Assembly: GCF_020715685.1 (NCBI RefSeq)
Contig: NZ_CP085840.1
Coordinates: 4,030,001 to 4,094,000, forward strand
DNA: 64,000 nt
Origin: Dermatobacter hominis
Lineage (GTDB): Bacteria > Actinomycetota > Acidimicrobiia > Acidimicrobiales > Microtrichaceae
Direction: 5' to 3'
Below, one piece after another: positions 8,801 to 17,068 of this stretch; the first letter of the stretch is position 1; each line of letters begins with the position of its first letter. Under the pieces are notes generated by a model. It was not told the DNA's origin. It searched no databases and saw only the letters and a program-made list of their open reading frames with translations. The position numbers were made by a program, and so were the translations under genes.

Positions 8801-9990
8801 CTCGACGCTCCGGCCAGCCGGCCGACGAGGTCGACGGTCCGGTCGAGCTCCTCGGTCGTGTTCAGGTAGTGCACCGAGGCCCGCACCATCTCGTCGATGC
8901 CGCGCTCGCCGAGGTCGATGCGGGCGAACGAGGCGCTCGTCGTCCACACCTGCACCGCGTCGGCCGCGAGGGCGCGCCGCACCTCGGCGGGTGCCACGCC
9001 GTCGACGGTGAACGTGACGATCCCGCAGCGGCGCACGCCGCGGTCGTGCACGGCGACGCCCGGCAGCGCCGACAGGCCGGCGCGGAGGTGCTCGGCGAGC
9101 GACCCGACGCGGTCGCCGATCGCCGCCAGGCCCAGGTCGAGCGCGTAGTCGACGGCGGCACCCAGCCCGAGCAGCCCGGCGACGCTCCGCTCGAAGCGCT
9201 CGAACCGGGCCGCGCCCCCGGGCAGCCGGGAGGTCGTCGGACCGGTCCACTCGGCGCCGGCCGAGCCGAGCGGGGCCAGCCGGTCCGCCAGGTCGGCACG
9301 GGCCCAGAGGAAGCCGGTGCCGCGCGGTGCCCGGAGGTACTTCCGTCCCGTCGCGGTCAGCAGGTCGCAGCCGAGCGCAGCGACGTCGAGCGGCAGCTGC
9401 CCCGCCGACTGGCAGGCGTCGAGGAGGAACGTCACGCCCGCCTCCCGGCACCGCCGCCCCACCTCCTCGGCCGGGTTCACGAGACCGCCCTGCGTGGGCA
9501 CGTGGCTGAGCGCCACCATCCGCACCGACGGGTCCTCGAGGTGGCGCCCGAGCGCCTCGACGTCGATCTGCCCGAACTCGTCGTCGTCGACCACGCGGAA
9601 CCGCACGCCGAACCGGTCCCGGGCGACGAGCAGGTTCAGCACGTTGGTGACGTACTCCGAGCGGCACGTGAGCACGACGTCGCCCTCGGACCACGGGAAC
9701 GACCAGAACGCCGACTCCCACGCATCGGTGGCGCTCGTCGCGAAGGCGACCTCGTCCGGTCGGCCCCCGACGAGGTCGGCGACCGAGCGGCGCGCCCGCT
9801 CGACGTCGTCGGCCCGTGCCGCCGCGGCCTCGTAGCCGCCGAGGCGCGCCTCCTCGCGGAGGTGGCCGACCACGACGTCGAGGACCGGTTCGGGTGAGGG
9901 CGACGCCCCGGCGTGGTTGAGCAGCACCCGCTCGGACGTGGCCGGCGTGTCGGCCCGGACGCGCCCGACGTCGATGCCGGGGCCGCTCAT
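8797..9990 (-). CDS. Class V aminotransferase-fold PLP enzyme (EgtE / isopenicillin N epimerase-like)
   Basis: Product about 397 aa, a normal length for fold-type I class V enzymes. The ATG at 9990 overlaps the upstream TetR stop (ATGA). N-terminal LNHAGASP is the substrate-site start typical of this group. The PLP lysine is K217 in GRKYLRAPRGTGFL, a motif shared with EgtE- and isopenicillin N epimerase-type members. The upstream SATDAWE segment and DACQSAGQLPLDV (cofactor aspartate) also fit. Relatives catalyse C-S cleavage, epimerisation or transamination, and the sequence alone does not distinguish these. Its neighbours are an isopenicillin N synthase-family oxygenase and a flavin reductase-like protein. 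Confidence 0.85.
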   Translation of the reverse strand: MSGPGIDVGRVRADTPATSERVLLNHAGASPSPEPVLDVVVGHLREEARLGGYEAAAARADDVERARRSVADLVGGRPDEVAFATSATDAWESAFWSFPWSEGDVVLTCRSEYVTNVLNLLVARDRFGVRFRVVDDDEFGQIDVEALGRHLEDPSVRMVALSHVPTQGGLVNPAEEVGRRCREAGVTFLLDACQSAGQLPLDVAALGCDLLTATGRKYLRAPRGTGFLWARADLADRLAPLGSAGAEWTGPTTSRLPGGAARFERFERSVAGLLGLGAAVDYALDLGLAAIGDRVGSLAEHLRAGLSALPGVAVHDRGVRRCGIVTFTVDGVAPAEVRRALAADAVQVWTTSASFARIDLGERGIDEMVRASVHYLNTTEELDRTVDLVGRLAGASR

Positions 9991-10751
9991 CGGCGGGCGG
10001 GCGCCCCGTCGGACCGGTCGACCTCGACGGCATCGACCTCGACCGGTCCGGCCTCGACCTCGACCGGTCCGGCCTCGACCTGGATGGCGCCGGCCTCCGC
10101 CGCGCCGGCCGGCACGTCGACCGACGGCGTGGCGCCGTCGTCCGGCGTGGGCGTGAGGCCGTTGCCCGAGAAGCCCGTCCAGAGCAGCGACGTGAGGTAC
10201 TCGACGAGGTCGCGGCGGCTCAGCGTCCGCCGGTCGAGCCACCACTCGGTCGTCACGTGGACCATCCCGAGCACCCCGTAGGCCCACGGCTCGGCGGGCC
10301 CGGAGTCCGAGCCCTGCTCGCGCAGCCACTCGCCGAGCGCCCTCGCCACGACGACGCCGACGTCGCTCACGAGCCGCCGGTCCTCGAGCCGGCGGCCGGC
10401 GCCGAAGGACCCCTCGGACAGGAACCGGTAGATGTGCGGGTCCGACTCGATGAAGCCCACCCACGCGTCGATCGCCCGCTCGACGCGCTCGCGGGTGTCC
10501 TCGGAGGTGGCCCACGCCTCGCCGAAGCGGGCGATGAGGTCGCGGCTGAACCGGGTGGCCAGCGCGTCGGCCAGCCCCGCCTTGTCGCCGAAGTTCGCGT
10601 AGAGGATCGGCTTGGTGATGCCGGCCTCGTGGGCGATGTCCTCCATGGACACGCCGGCACCCTCGCGGCGGATCGCGAGCACCGCGGCGTCGAGCAGCTC
10701 CTCGCGCCGCTCGGACCGCGACTCCCTGGTCCGCCGCTTGCGCTCAGACAC
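9987..10751 (-). CDS. TetR-family transcriptional regulator
   Basis: Product about 254 aa. The GTG at 10751 overlaps the stop of the upstream oxygenase by 8 bases, and its own stop overlaps the next gene by 4. Residues about 15-60 carry the TetR DNA-binding domain (ELLDAAVLAIRREGAGVSMEDIAHEAGITK, written here in part as ISMEDIA-like helix 2 and ITKPILYANFGDK helix 3). The ligand domain is of ordinary size, but the C-terminus ends in an unusual acidic repeat tail (EVEAGPVEVEAGPVEV) encoded by a 21-bp DNA duplication. Lying inside the operon, it probably regulates it. The ligand is unknown. Confidence 0.88.
   Translation of the reverse strand: MSERKRRTRESRSERREELLDAAVLAIRREGAGVSMEDIAHEAGITKPILYANFGDKAGLADALATRFSRDLIARFGEAWATSEDTRERVERAIDAWVGFIESDPHIYRFLSEGSFGAGRRLEDRRLVSDVGVVVARALGEWLREQGSDSGPAEPWAYGVLGMVHVTTEWWLDRRTLSRRDLVEYLTSLLWTGFSGNGLTPTPDDGATPSVDVPAGAAEAGAIQVEAGPVEVEAGPVEVDAVEVDRSDGAPARR
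10033..10074. repeat. 21-bp tandem duplication inside the TetR gene tail
   Basis: Two perfect 21-base copies (10033-10053 and 10054-10074) followed by a partial third. On the minus strand they encode a repeated seven-residue acidic unit (GPVEVEA) at the C-terminus of the TetR protein. The length is a multiple of three, so the frame is kept. Confidence 0.85.
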
Positions 10752-11802
10752 GGTGCTGCAGCCCGTCGGCCAGGTCGGCGGCGACGACGGCGAAGAGGTC
10801 GGGGAACACCCTCGCGACGCGGCTCATCAGGTACTCCCCGTACGGGCCGTCGACGAGGTGGACGTCCTCGCCGTCCCAGCGGTCCCGTCCCGGTCGGCGC
10901 GCCCCCGGCACGACGTCGGGGAGCGCGTGGACGCGGACGTCCCACCCCGGGTCGAGGAAGAGCGGCATCGACACCCGGTCGGCGGTCGGCGTGGCGACGC
11001 GGTGCGGCGTCGCGACGAACCGCCCCCCGCTCAACCGCTCGAGCATGTCGCCGAGGTTGCACACGAGCGCCCGCTCGTCGGGACGCACCGCGATCCACTC
11101 GCCGTCGACCCGCACCTCGAGCCCGCCGGTGGCGTCCTCGGCCAGCAGCGTGAGCAACCCGTAGTCCGTGTGCTCGCCGACGCCCCACGTCGACCCGTCG
11201 GTGCCGCCGGCGGGGTAGTGGAAGATCCGGAACAGCACCGTCGGATCCGCGCACCACGCGTCGAACCAGTCGGCCGCCAGGTCCATCCCGACCGCGAGGC
11301 CGCGCAGGACGGCACGGCCCACGTCGGTGACCTCGTCGATCCAGCGCAGGACGAGCGGACCGAGCTCTGCCGGCCGCTCCGGGAAGAGGTTGGGACCGTG
11401 CAGCGGCGTGCCCGCGACGACCGCCGGGTCGTCGGCGGGCAGCTCCGTGCCGAAGTAGATGCCCTCCTTGCCGTCGGGCGCACCGGAGGTGAGCTCGCCA
11501 CCCAGGGGGAACCACCCGCGCCAGGCGCGCCCGCCGAGCGGCATCGCGATCCGCTCCTTCTCGGCCGGGTCCGACGCGAAGAACGCCCGGGCGGCGGCCA
11601 CGAGGCGGCGGCGGAGGTCGTCGTCGACGCCGTGGCCGACGACCTGGAACACCCCGGGTCCCTCGCACGCGGCCACCAGCTGCTCGCCGGCGCGACGGAC
11701 CTCGGGGTCGTCGGCGGCGCGCCGGGCAGGCCCCGAGGCGACCAGGGCGGCGACGTCGATCGTGGGGATGCGGGCCTGCTGGACCACGACCCACGTTGCC
11801 AC
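10744..11802 (-). CDS. 2-oxoglutarate/Fe(II)-dependent oxygenase (isopenicillin N synthase family)
   Basis: Product 352 aa with GTG start at 11802. The N-terminal DIOX_N-like segment (IPTIDVAAL, then GPGVFQVVGHGV) is followed by the double-stranded beta-helix core with the iron triad H211, D213 (HTDYG) and H267 (ATPHRV), and R276 in DRVSMP, the RxS motif that binds 2-oxoglutarate in most members or substrate carboxylate in isopenicillin N synthase. It is cytoplasmic and probably hydroxylates or desaturates a small molecule. It is the first gene of the four-gene minus-strand operon and is divergent from the secreted protein gene at 11970. Confidence 0.87.
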   Translation of the reverse strand: MATWVVVQQARIPTIDVAALVASGPARRAADDPEVRRAGEQLVAACEGPGVFQVVGHGVDDDLRRRLVAAARAFFASDPAEKERIAMPLGGRAWRGWFPLGGELTSGAPDGKEGIYFGTELPADDPAVVAGTPLHGPNLFPERPAELGPLVLRWIDEVTDVGRAVLRGLAVGMDLAADWFDAWCADPTVLFRIFHYPAGGTDGSTWGVGEHTDYGLLTLLAEDATGGLEVRVDGEWIAVRPDERALVCNLGDMLERLSGGRFVATPHRVATPTADRVSMPLFLDPGWDVRVHALPDVVPGARRPGRDRWDGEDVHLVDGPYGEYLMSRVARVFPDLFAVVAADLADGLQHRV

Positions 11803-11892
11803 AGCACCGCCGCCCCGGCGAGCGCCGGTGGACGCCCCGGGACCGGCTGCGCGCCGACCGTGAGCTTCCTCCCGAACGAAGTTCAGAGTCGC

Positions 11893-11921
11893 TTGACGGG
11901 GTGCCCGGGACCCCGCAGACT
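11893..11921 (+). promoter_or_regulatory. Possible promoter of the Thr-rich secreted protein gene
   Basis: TTGACG (11893-11898) and CAGACT (11916-11921) are separated by 17 bases in the 167-base divergent gap. The -35 match is good and the -10 match is weak (3 of 6). A GGGGAGGG ribosome binding site (11956-11963) follows, 6 bases before the ATG at 11970. Confidence 0.35.
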
Positions 11922-11969
11922 TGAGCAGTTCGACCGCCCGTGGCTGCGGGCGTTTGGGGAGGGCACTTC

Positions 11970-13817
11970 ATGATGCGTGCAGGGCGATCGCGTTCCGGGC
12001 GGTTCTTCGCGGCCATGGCGGCCGTGGTGGCCGTCTGCACCGTGGCGGGTCTGGTGATCCTGCCGGGGGCCGAGGCGCAGAAGGTGTCGAACCCCGGCAC
12101 GTTCACGATCACGCCGACCCTGGGTTCGCTGTCGATCCGCAACACGCTGTTCGACCTGACGCCCCGCCCGCAGGCGCAGTGCAGCGACGGCGTCGACAAC
12201 GACGGCGACACCCGCGTCGACGCCGGCGACTTCGAGTGCAGCGCCGTCGGCGGGCCCATCGGCGCGACGGCCGCCAACGACGACAGTGAGCTGGCGAGCG
12301 GCTACCAGCAGAAGGTCAACGTCTCGATCACCGGCCAGGTCGCGGGCAACGGTGCCGTGACCGTGCCGATCTCCGGCATCGTCTTCCCGCCCGGCTACGT
12401 GCCGATCACCGATCCGTTCAACGGTCTCGTGTACGTGGTGCGCGCGACGGTGAGCGCCACCGCCCCGGCGACCGGCGTGCTCGACCCGCTCACCGGCAAG
12501 GTCGACCTCCAGGTCAAGATCCAGGTCCTCCTCGAGGGCTCGCCGCTCGGGGTCGGCCTCGGCTACGACTGCAAGATCGGCCGGCCCGAGAACCCGATCA
12601 CGCTGAACCTCACCACCGGGGTGTCCGGCAGCCTCGTCGGCGCCGCCTACAGCCCGACCTTCGGCACGGCGAAGCTCGTCGACGGCTCGTTCGCCGTCCC
12701 GGGCGCCGCCGGCTGCCCGATCGGCCTGGTCAACGTGAACGACGTGATCAACCAGCAGATGGGCCTCCCGTCGCCGGCGGGCTTCAACAAGGCGTCGATC
12801 CAGGGCGCGACCGACCCGATCCTGGGCCGGGCCATCATCCCCCGCATCGTGACCACCCCGGGCAGCCCGATCGGCCCGGCTCCCTTCACGGTCGGCTTCG
12901 ACGGCTCGACCTCCACGGCCAAGGCGCCCGCGACGTACAAGTGGACGTTCGCCGACGGCACCACCCAGACCGGCGTGAACGTCTCCAAGACCTTCACGAC
13001 CGTCGGCAGCCAGACCGTCACGCTGACGGTCACCGACGCCGACGGCGACACGGCGACGACGACCAAGAACGTCTCGGTCCAGCCGGGGGCGACGACCACG
13101 ACCACCGCGTCGACGACGACCACCACGGCGCCGACCACGACCACGACGACGGCGCCGACCACCACGTCGACGACGACCACGACGACGGCGCCGACGACCA
13201 CGACGACCACCACGGCGCCGACGACCACGACCACGACGACGGCGCCGACGACCACGACGACCACCACGGCGCCGACGACCACGACGACGACGACGCCGAC
13301 GACCACCACCACGTCGACGACGACCACGACGACGGCGCCGACCACCACGACGACGGCGCCCACGACCACGACGACGGCGCCGACCACCACGACGACCGCG
13401 CCGACGACCACCACGACGGTCCCGCCGGGCGGTCGTGACCGGGCCAAGGTCACGGTCTCCGGGCGCACGACGTACGCCAACGACGCGGCGTCGACCGCGG
13501 GCAACGTCAGCGTGGTCCGCGACACCATCGGCATCGTGTCGGCCCGCGGCAACCTGACGCTGCCGGGCACCTCGGGCGGCAACGCCACGGTGAACGTGGA
13601 CGTGCAGCGGTTCTGGATCTTCCAGCTCTGGACCGGCCAGGTCAGCGTCTACGACCCGGGTGCGTCCGTGTCGGTCGCGGCGCCGGTGTTCGGCCAGGTC
13701 AGCGGCACGACGGGGACCAACGCCGTCATCGGCAGCTCGAGCTGGTTCACGCTCGGGCAGTTCCCCGACCTGATCCGACCCTTCACGCTGACCTGGAGCG
13801 TCGACGACGTCTCCTGA
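11970..13817 (+). CDS. Secreted Thr-rich protein sharing N- and C-modules with the PKD protein
   Basis: The ATG at 11970 follows GGGGAGGG with good spacing and starts a Sec signal (RSRSGRFF, hydrophobic AAMAAVVAV, cut near AEAQ); product about 615 aa. Residues about 35-285 are the N-module (VSNPGTF, Cys-flanked DGVDNDGDTRVD loop, NDDSELASGYQ), clearly homologous to the protein at 3456. Residues about 292-373 form a single PKD repeat (WTFADG). Residues about 374-487 are a low-complexity Thr-rich linker (repeats of TTTTTAPT), probably an extended and possibly O-glycosylated stalk. Residues 488-615 are the C-module (DRAKVTVSGRTTY). The shared ends suggest exported proteins with the same partner or assembly and different reach. 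No membrane anchor is visible. Confidence 0.85.
   Translation: MMRAGRSRSGRFFAAMAAVVAVCTVAGLVILPGAEAQKVSNPGTFTITPTLGSLSIRNTLFDLTPRPQAQCSDGVDNDGDTRVDAGDFECSAVGGPIGATAANDDSELASGYQQKVNVSITGQVAGNGAVTVPISGIVFPPGYVPITDPFNGLVYVVRATVSATAPATGVLDPLTGKVDLQVKIQVLLEGSPLGVGLGYDCKIGRPENPITLNLTTGVSGSLVGAAYSPTFGTAKLVDGSFAVPGAAGCPIGLVNVNDVINQQMGLPSPAGFNKASIQGATDPILGRAIIPRIVTTPGSPIGPAPFTVGFDGSTSTAKAPATYKWTFADGTTQTGVNVSKTFTTVGSQTVTLTVTDADGDTATTTKNVSVQPGATTTTTASTTTTTAPTTTTTTAPTTTSTTTTTTAPTTTTTTTAPTTTTTTTAPTTTTTTTAPTTTTTTTPTTTTTSTTTTTTAPTTTTTAPTTTTTAPTTTTTAPTTTTTVPPGGRDRAKVTVSGRTTYANDAASTAGNVSVVRDTIGIVSARGNLTLPGTSGGNATVNVDVQRFWIFQLWTGQVSVYDPGASVSVAAPVFGQVSGTTGTNAVIGSSSWFTLGQFPDLIRPFTLTWSVDDVS
13091..13430. repeat. 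Thr/Pro-codon low-complexity repeat (coding)
   Basis: About 340 bases of imperfect ACGACC / GCGCCG units encode repeated Thr4-5-Ala-Pro inside the secreted protein gene. Unit lengths are multiples of three, so copy changes lengthen or shorten the stalk without frameshift. The region produces long spurious ORFs on both strands. Confidence 0.85.
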
Positions 13818-13848
13818 TCCCGACGGTCCTGCAGCGGGCACCGGCCCG

Positions 13849-15021
13849 CTGCGGGGCGTCAGGGTCATCGAGCTCGCCGGGCTGGGCCCGGCGCCCTTCG
13901 CGGCCATGGTGCTCGCGGACCTCGGGGCGGACGTGCTCCGCATCGACCGCCCGTCGTCCACGCCGCTGGTGCCCGACGCGGCGCGGCCGGACCAGCCCGA
14001 ACGTGACGGGCCGACGGGCGCGCCGAACCCGTACGACCTGCTGAACCGGAACCGGCTCGGGATCGGCGTCGACCTCCGGAGCCCCGACGGGACGGCGCTC
14101 GTCCGCTCGCTCGCGGCATCGGCCGACGTCGTCGTCGAGGGCTACCGCCCCGGTGTCGCCGAGCGCTTCGGCCTCGGTCCCGACGACCTCCTCGCCGACA
14201 ACCCGCGCCTCGTCTACGGCCGCATGACCGGGTGGGGCCAGAGCGGTCCGCTCGCCCCGAGGGCCGGCCACGACCTGACCTACCTCGCGCTGGCCGGCGT
14301 GCTCGCCCACGTGGGCCGGGCCGACCAGCCGCCCACGCCGCCGCTCAACCTCGTCGCCGACTTCGGCGGGGGCGGGATGCTGCTGGCGATGGGCGTGCTC
14401 GCCGCCCTGGTCGAGCGCGCCACGTCGGGAGCCGGCCAGGTCGTCGACGCCGCCATGGTCGACGGCGCCGCGCTGCTCATGGCGCCGCTGTTCGGGGCGT
14501 GGGCGTCGGGCTTCTGGTCCGCCGAGCGCGGGACGAACCTGCTCGACTCCGGTGCGCCGTTCTACGACTGCTACCGCTGCGCCGACGGCGGCTGGCTCGC
14601 CGTCGCCGCCATCGAGGCGCAGTTCTACGCCGAGCTCCTCGACGGGCTCGGCCTGGCTGCCGAGGACCTGCCGGGCCAGCACGACCAGGCCGGATGGCCG
14701 CAGCTGCGCCGGCGGTTCACCGAGGTGATCGCCGGGCGCCCGCGCGACGAGTGGGCCGAGCTCTTCGCCGACCGTGACGCCTGCGTCGCGCCCGTGCTCG
14801 ACATGGGCGAGGCGCCCGGCCACCCGCACGCGGTGGCGCGAGGTGCGTTCGTCGACGTGCACGGCGTGCCGCAGCCCGCGGCCGCCCCGCGCTTCTCCCG
14901 GACGCCGGCCGCGGCGCCGGCGCCCGCACGGACGGGGTCGGACCCGGCGGCGGTGCTCCGGCCCTGGGGCGTGGACGGCGAGCGGGTCTCGTCGCTCGTC
15001 GCCGCCGGCGTCCTCAGCTGA
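13849..15021 (+). CDS. Alpha-methylacyl-CoA racemase (CaiB/BaiF family III CoA transferase)
   Basis: Motifs match the Mcr/AMACR branch: GVRVIELAGLGPAPFAAM at the N-terminus, AGHDLTYLALAGVLAHVGR with the catalytic His, PPLNLVADFGGGGM with the catalytic Asp, and GQVVDAAMVDG. The enzyme epimerises 2-methylacyl-CoA thioesters, as needed for branched-chain fatty acid or sterol side-chain beta-oxidation. The conserved N-terminus starts upstream of the first ATG (13906), yet no ATG, GTG or TTG occurs in frame back to the stop at 13789. CTG at 13849 would give exactly the expected Met-Arg-Gly-Val-Arg-Val start, so I place it there tentatively; a conservative annotation would use 13906. Product about 390 aa. 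It follows the secreted protein gene by about 30 bases. Confidence 0.85.
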   Translation: MRGVRVIELAGLGPAPFAAMVLADLGADVLRIDRPSSTPLVPDAARPDQPERDGPTGAPNPYDLLNRNRLGIGVDLRSPDGTALVRSLAASADVVVEGYRPGVAERFGLGPDDLLADNPRLVYGRMTGWGQSGPLAPRAGHDLTYLALAGVLAHVGRADQPPTPPLNLVADFGGGGMLLAMGVLAALVERATSGAGQVVDAAMVDGAALLMAPLFGAWASGFWSAERGTNLLDSGAPFYDCYRCADGGWLAVAAIEAQFYAELLDGLGLAAEDLPGQHDQAGWPQLRRRFTEVIAGRPRDEWAELFADRDACVAPVLDMGEAPGHPHAVARGAFVDVHGVPQPAAAPRFSRTPAAAPAPARTGSDPAAVLRPWGVDGERVSSLVAAGVLS

Positions 15022-15031
15022 CCCCTGCGCC

Positions 15032-15730
15032 TCAGCTCCAGAGGTGCTCCGACATCGCGAGGCTCCGCAGGCGCGGCATGTCGAACGCCGTCTGGACGCT
15101 GTCGAGCATCACGGTCAGGTTGCCGAGGTCCCCGAGGTGGAACGCCTCGATGTCGGACACGACCTCCTCCGACGGCCACGACTCCACGACGACGCCGTCG
15201 AGTGGCGGGGCGCCGGGCGTGACCGGGTGCACGACGGTGTTGCGCACGTAGCGCAGGCGGGGCTGCACCCGCTCCGACATCGGGGACTGGTGCCCGTACC
15301 AGAGCTCGCGGAACGTCCGCGGGTCGAGCTGCGGGTTGCGGTGGACGAGGGCGACCGTGACCAGGCCGGGGGAGCGCTCGCCGTCGGGCCAGTCCCGGGG
15401 CTCGCCGCGCCGCTGGCCGAACTCGCTCCACAGCGACTCGGTGACGAGGTAGGCGTCGTTGCGGATGCCGACGGCCGCCGCCGCGTCGACGGCGTCGCGC
15501 GCGAGGTCGTGCGCGGGCACCCAGTACGAGATCGCGGCACGGACCGGGAGCTCGCCGCCCGGGCACGGCATCGGTCCGGGGATCCCGACCCGGTCGTCGG
15601 CGACGTGCACCGTCACCCCGGACGCACCGGCGTCGACGAGCGCGGGCACGACGGTTCCGAGCACCTCGGTGCGCAGGTCGGCACCGTCGCGGTCCTCGCG
15701 CTCGCGGACCACGTGCACCAGCTTCTCCAT
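15032..15730 (-). CDS. EthD-domain protein (dimeric alpha/beta barrel)
   Basis: Product 232 aa; ATG at 15730 with a purine-rich AGGGGG upstream. The middle and C-terminal parts (LVTVALVHRNPQLDPRTFRELWYGHQSPMSE in outline, then LRYVRNTVVHPV, DGVVVESW) have the pattern of EthD/REDY-like dimeric alpha-beta barrel domains, in which a short peptide such as F..LWYGHQ..M faces the barrel. Such proteins often sit beside acyl-CoA or steroid catabolic genes with unclear roles (EthD itself is needed for ether degradation). It is convergent with the racemase gene, 10 bases apart. The N-terminal 100 residues may be a second, diverged barrel. Confidence 0.7.
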   Translation of the reverse strand: MEKLVHVVREREDRDGADLRTEVLGTVVPALVDAGASGVTVHVADDRVGIPGPMPCPGGELPVRAAISYWVPAHDLARDAVDAAAAVGIRNDAYLVTESLWSEFGQRRGEPRDWPDGERSPGLVTVALVHRNPQLDPRTFRELWYGHQSPMSERVQPRLRYVRNTVVHPVTPGAPPLDGVVVESWPSEEVVSDIEAFHLGDLGNLTVMLDSVQTAFDMPRLRSLAMSEHLWS

Positions 15731-15758
15731 CGGGACCCCCTGCGGTCGTGTCGTGTCG

Positions 15759-16988
15759 TCAGGTCGTGTAGTCCGCGTTGATGCGGACGTAGCCGTCGGT
15801 CAGGTCGCACCCGTAGACGGTCCACTCGCCGGCGGCGATCCCGAGGTCGACGTCGATCAGCACCTCGTCGGAGCGGAGGTAGCCCTCCAGCTCGGCCAGC
15901 CCGTCCGGGCCGGGGTCGGCGGGGTACACCTCGGACTCGCCGAAGCGGACCCGCACCCGGTCCTGGTCGATGTCGGTGTCGTCGGAGCACTTGCCGATCG
16001 CCATCACGACGCGCCCCCAGTTGGGGTCGGCGCCGTGCACGGCGGTCTTCACCAGCGGCGAGTTGACCACGGCCTTGGCGACGCGGCGGGCCTGGTCGTC
16101 GTCGCGGGCGCCCGTCACCCGGACGACGAGCAACGTCTCGGCGCCCTCGCCGTCGGCGGCCAGCTGGCGGGTGAGGTCGAGGCAGACGGCCCCGAGCGCC
16201 GCTTCGAGCTCGGCCGGGTCGACTGCGCCGGCGCGCCCGCTCGCGAGCACCGCGGCGGTGTCGGAGGTCGAGGTGTCGGTGTCGACGCTCAGGCTGTTGA
16301 ACGTCCGGTCGACCACCCTGCGGAAGGCGGCGTCGAGCGTGGCGGCGTCGACCTCGGCGTCGGTCAGGACGAACGCGAGCATCGTCGCCATGTCGGGCTC
16401 GATCATGCCGACGCCCTTGGCGATGCCGACCACCGTCGCCGTCCCGCCGGCCGACGGCAGCGACGCGAAGGCGATCTTGGGGTGGGTGTCGGTGGTCATG
16501 ATCCCGGTGGCGGCCGCCAGGGCGTGTCGGCCGTCGAACGGGGTCCGCAGGGCGGCGACGTGCGAGCGGATCCGGTCCATCGGGTAGGGCCGCCCGATCA
16601 CGCCGGTCGAGGCGACGAGCACATCGCCGGGATCCGCGCCGATCGCCGCGGCCACGCCCGTCGCGAGCTCCTCGGCATCGGCGAGGCCCTGCTCGCCGGT
16701 CGCCACGTTGGCGTTCTTGGAGACGACGACGATCGCCTGCAGGGTGCCGTCGGCCGCGTGCCGGCGCGACACCTCCACGCTCGGCCCCGCGAAGCGGGAC
16801 CTCGTGAACACCGCCGCGGCGACGCAGGGGCGGTCGGCGGCGATGACCACGAAGTCGTCGGTGTCGTCCTTGATCCCGACGTTGGCGACGTGGGCGGCGA
16901 AGCCGGCCGGCAGCGGCGCGTCGCCGAGCGCAGGCGCGGCGGCACCGGGGGCAGCGGCGGTGGCGGCGTCGTCCATCGCCAGGATCAT
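15759..16988 (-). CDS. argJ: Glutamate N-acetyltransferase / amino-acid acetyltransferase ArgJ
   Basis: Product about 409 aa (ATG at 16988; a second ATG at 16976 is possible). ArgJ transfers the acetyl group from N-acetylornithine to glutamate in arginine synthesis and self-cleaves into two chains at an Ala-Thr bond. The cleavage site is present: GVGMIEPDMATMLAF with nucleophile T202. Other family blocks are clear: FTRSRFAGPSV, VVSKNANVATGEQG, ASTGVIGRPYPMD, FNSLSVDTDTSTSD and DPNWGRVVMAIGKC. No other arg gene (C, B, D, F) is near, unlike the usual argCJBD cluster, so this copy is detached. Whether it is the only argJ in the genome cannot be told here. Confidence 0.93.
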   Translation of the reverse strand: MILAMDDAATAAAPGAAAPALGDAPLPAGFAAHVANVGIKDDTDDFVVIAADRPCVAAAVFTRSRFAGPSVEVSRRHAADGTLQAIVVVSKNANVATGEQGLADAEELATGVAAAIGADPGDVLVASTGVIGRPYPMDRIRSHVAALRTPFDGRHALAAATGIMTTDTHPKIAFASLPSAGGTATVVGIAKGVGMIEPDMATMLAFVLTDAEVDAATLDAAFRRVVDRTFNSLSVDTDTSTSDTAAVLASGRAGAVDPAELEAALGAVCLDLTRQLAADGEGAETLLVVRVTGARDDDQARRVAKAVVNSPLVKTAVHGADPNWGRVVMAIGKCSDDTDIDQDRVRVRFGESEVYPADPGPDGLAELEGYLRSDEVLIDVDLGIAAGEWTVYGCDLTDGYVRINADYTT

Positions 16989-17068
16989 GACAGACCGGCG
17001 GGGTGGCAGAATCCGGATTCCGCCCGGGCCGGTGCCGTCGCGCCGACCCGCCGAACGAGGGGGATCCC

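Noticed and set aside
12647-13588. Long minus-strand ORF with poly-Val opposite the Thr-rich linker
   Set aside because: It is the reverse complement of the Thr/Pro codon repeat; the plus-strand product has signal peptide and homologous modules.
11883-13961. 692-aa Arg/Gly-rich minus-strand ORF
   Set aside because: Its composition (runs of RRGRR) is the shadow of GC-rich coding and of the Thr repeat on the plus strand; no start signal or domain.
17003-17068. Earlier GTG start for the SDR
   Set aside because: The added 22 residues are Arg/Pro-rich, and the ATG at 17069 has a clear GAGGGGG ribosome binding site.
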